Part shown: one piece after another, positions 57,578 to 57,761 of the stretch
Position numbering within the stretch: the first letter of the stretch is position 1
Layout: each line of letters opens with the position of its first letter
Assembly (NCBI RefSeq): GCF_014851685.1
Contig: NZ_JACVAC010000024.1
Coordinates: 1 to 57,761 of the forward strand
Source: Pseudomonas sp. PDM05
GTDB taxonomy: Bacteria > Pseudomonadota > Gammaproteobacteria > Pseudomonadales > Pseudomonadaceae
Direction of reading: 5' to 3'
DNA length: 57,761 bases
Notes under the pieces: generated by a model
Told to the model about the DNA's origin: nothing
Database searches by the model: none
What the model saw: only the letters and a program-made list of their open reading frames with translations
Translations under genes and position numbers: made by a program

Positions 57578-57761
57578 ATGCTGAGTTGGGATGAAGTCGA
57601 CAACGAAGACACCGGTGCAGCGGTGATCAAGGGCGCCAACGCCGGCCACGCCAGCGAAGCCAACATGGACCGCCTCGACGGTGCCGGCGCTGCCGCTGCC
57701 GTGGAAGCCCGCGCCGTCACCGCCAACGACTCCGCTGCCATCGTGCGCGCCAAAGCTGCGC
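57578..57761 (+). CDS. nrdB: Ribonucleoside-diphosphate reductase beta subunit NrdB, partial (5' end)
   Basis: The frame begins MLSWDEVDNEDTGAAVIKGA, is open to the window edge (61 residues) and matches the N-terminal extension of Pseudomonas class Ia NrdB (MLSWDEFDKED..., ANAGHA.EANMDRLD.AG.AA.EARAVTA.DSAA). GGAAGGAG lies six to seven bases before the ATG at 57578. The iron and tyrosyl-radical residues lie beyond the window. It supplies the radical that lets NrdA reduce ribonucleotides; nrdA is not in the window. Confidence 0.9.
   Translation, partial: MLSWDEVDNEDTGAAVIKGANAGHASEANMDRLDGAGAAAAVEARAVTANDSAAIVRAKAA

Overview
The window looks like a chromosomal segment of a fluorescent pseudomonad (Pseudomonas fluorescens complex). 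The support is a complete mexE-mexF-oprN operon, the Pseudomonas form of NrdB at the right edge, REP-type inverted repeats built on a GCGGGCTTGCCCGC-like core, and high-GC codon use in most genes. No rRNA, complete tRNA or CRISPR array was seen.

Layout, left to right. 0-2 kb: the end of an IS481-like element, a near-perfect 98-bp repeat pair, and an orphan branched-chain-amino-acid-type binding protein whose last codons lie inside one repeat copy. 2-7 kb: a fatty acid hydroxylase-like protein, then a tightly overlapped three-gene operon (one-haem cytochrome c-like protein, small subunit, GMC flavoprotein). The flavoprotein carries a C-terminal domain resembling the LecA/PA-IL galactose lectin. 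7-13 kb: mexEF-oprN behind a nod-box-like site, with no mexT next to it. 13-15.8 kb: a low-GC tandem duplication of an unrecognised two-gene module, described below. 15.8-21.2 kb: an AraC-type regulator and a Fur-box-preceded ferrous iron operon efeU-efeO-efeB-efeM. 21-25 kb: one very large toxin-like protein of 1259 residues.

25-34.7 kb holds ordinary single genes and pairs: pssA, a TetR regulator with its operator inside its own promoter plus a DUF1348 gene, a PQQ-type sugar dehydrogenase, lpxO, a Wzz-like protein, a methyltransferase and an MFS transporter. 34.7-37.9 kb is a lower-GC stretch of small unrecognised genes. 38-48.5 kb: the ABC-F protein ybiT, an MFS transporter, a lipase-like hydrolase, azoR divergent from a LysR-mmcQ pair, uppP-DUF1294, a chemoreceptor, and a pnuC-nadR-like NAD salvage pair. 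48.6-54.7 kb: gamma-glutamyltransferase, then a MocR regulator divergent from AhpD-like, GNAT, azoreductase-like and patB genes. 54.7-57.8 kb: a molbindin, a FecI/FecR pair without its TonB receptor, a membrane protein, and the start of nrdB behind two NrdR boxes.

The best candidate for an undescribed system is at 13.15-15.79 kb. Two copies of a module lie in tandem, each with a cytoplasmic protein of about 175 residues (family A, + strand), a convergent small secreted protein of 126-129 residues with a conserved cysteine pair (family B, - strand), and an 82-bp conserved element upstream of the B gene. I recognise neither family. The second candidate is the GMC/LecA fusion, whose operon also lacks the export signal expected on its small subunit.
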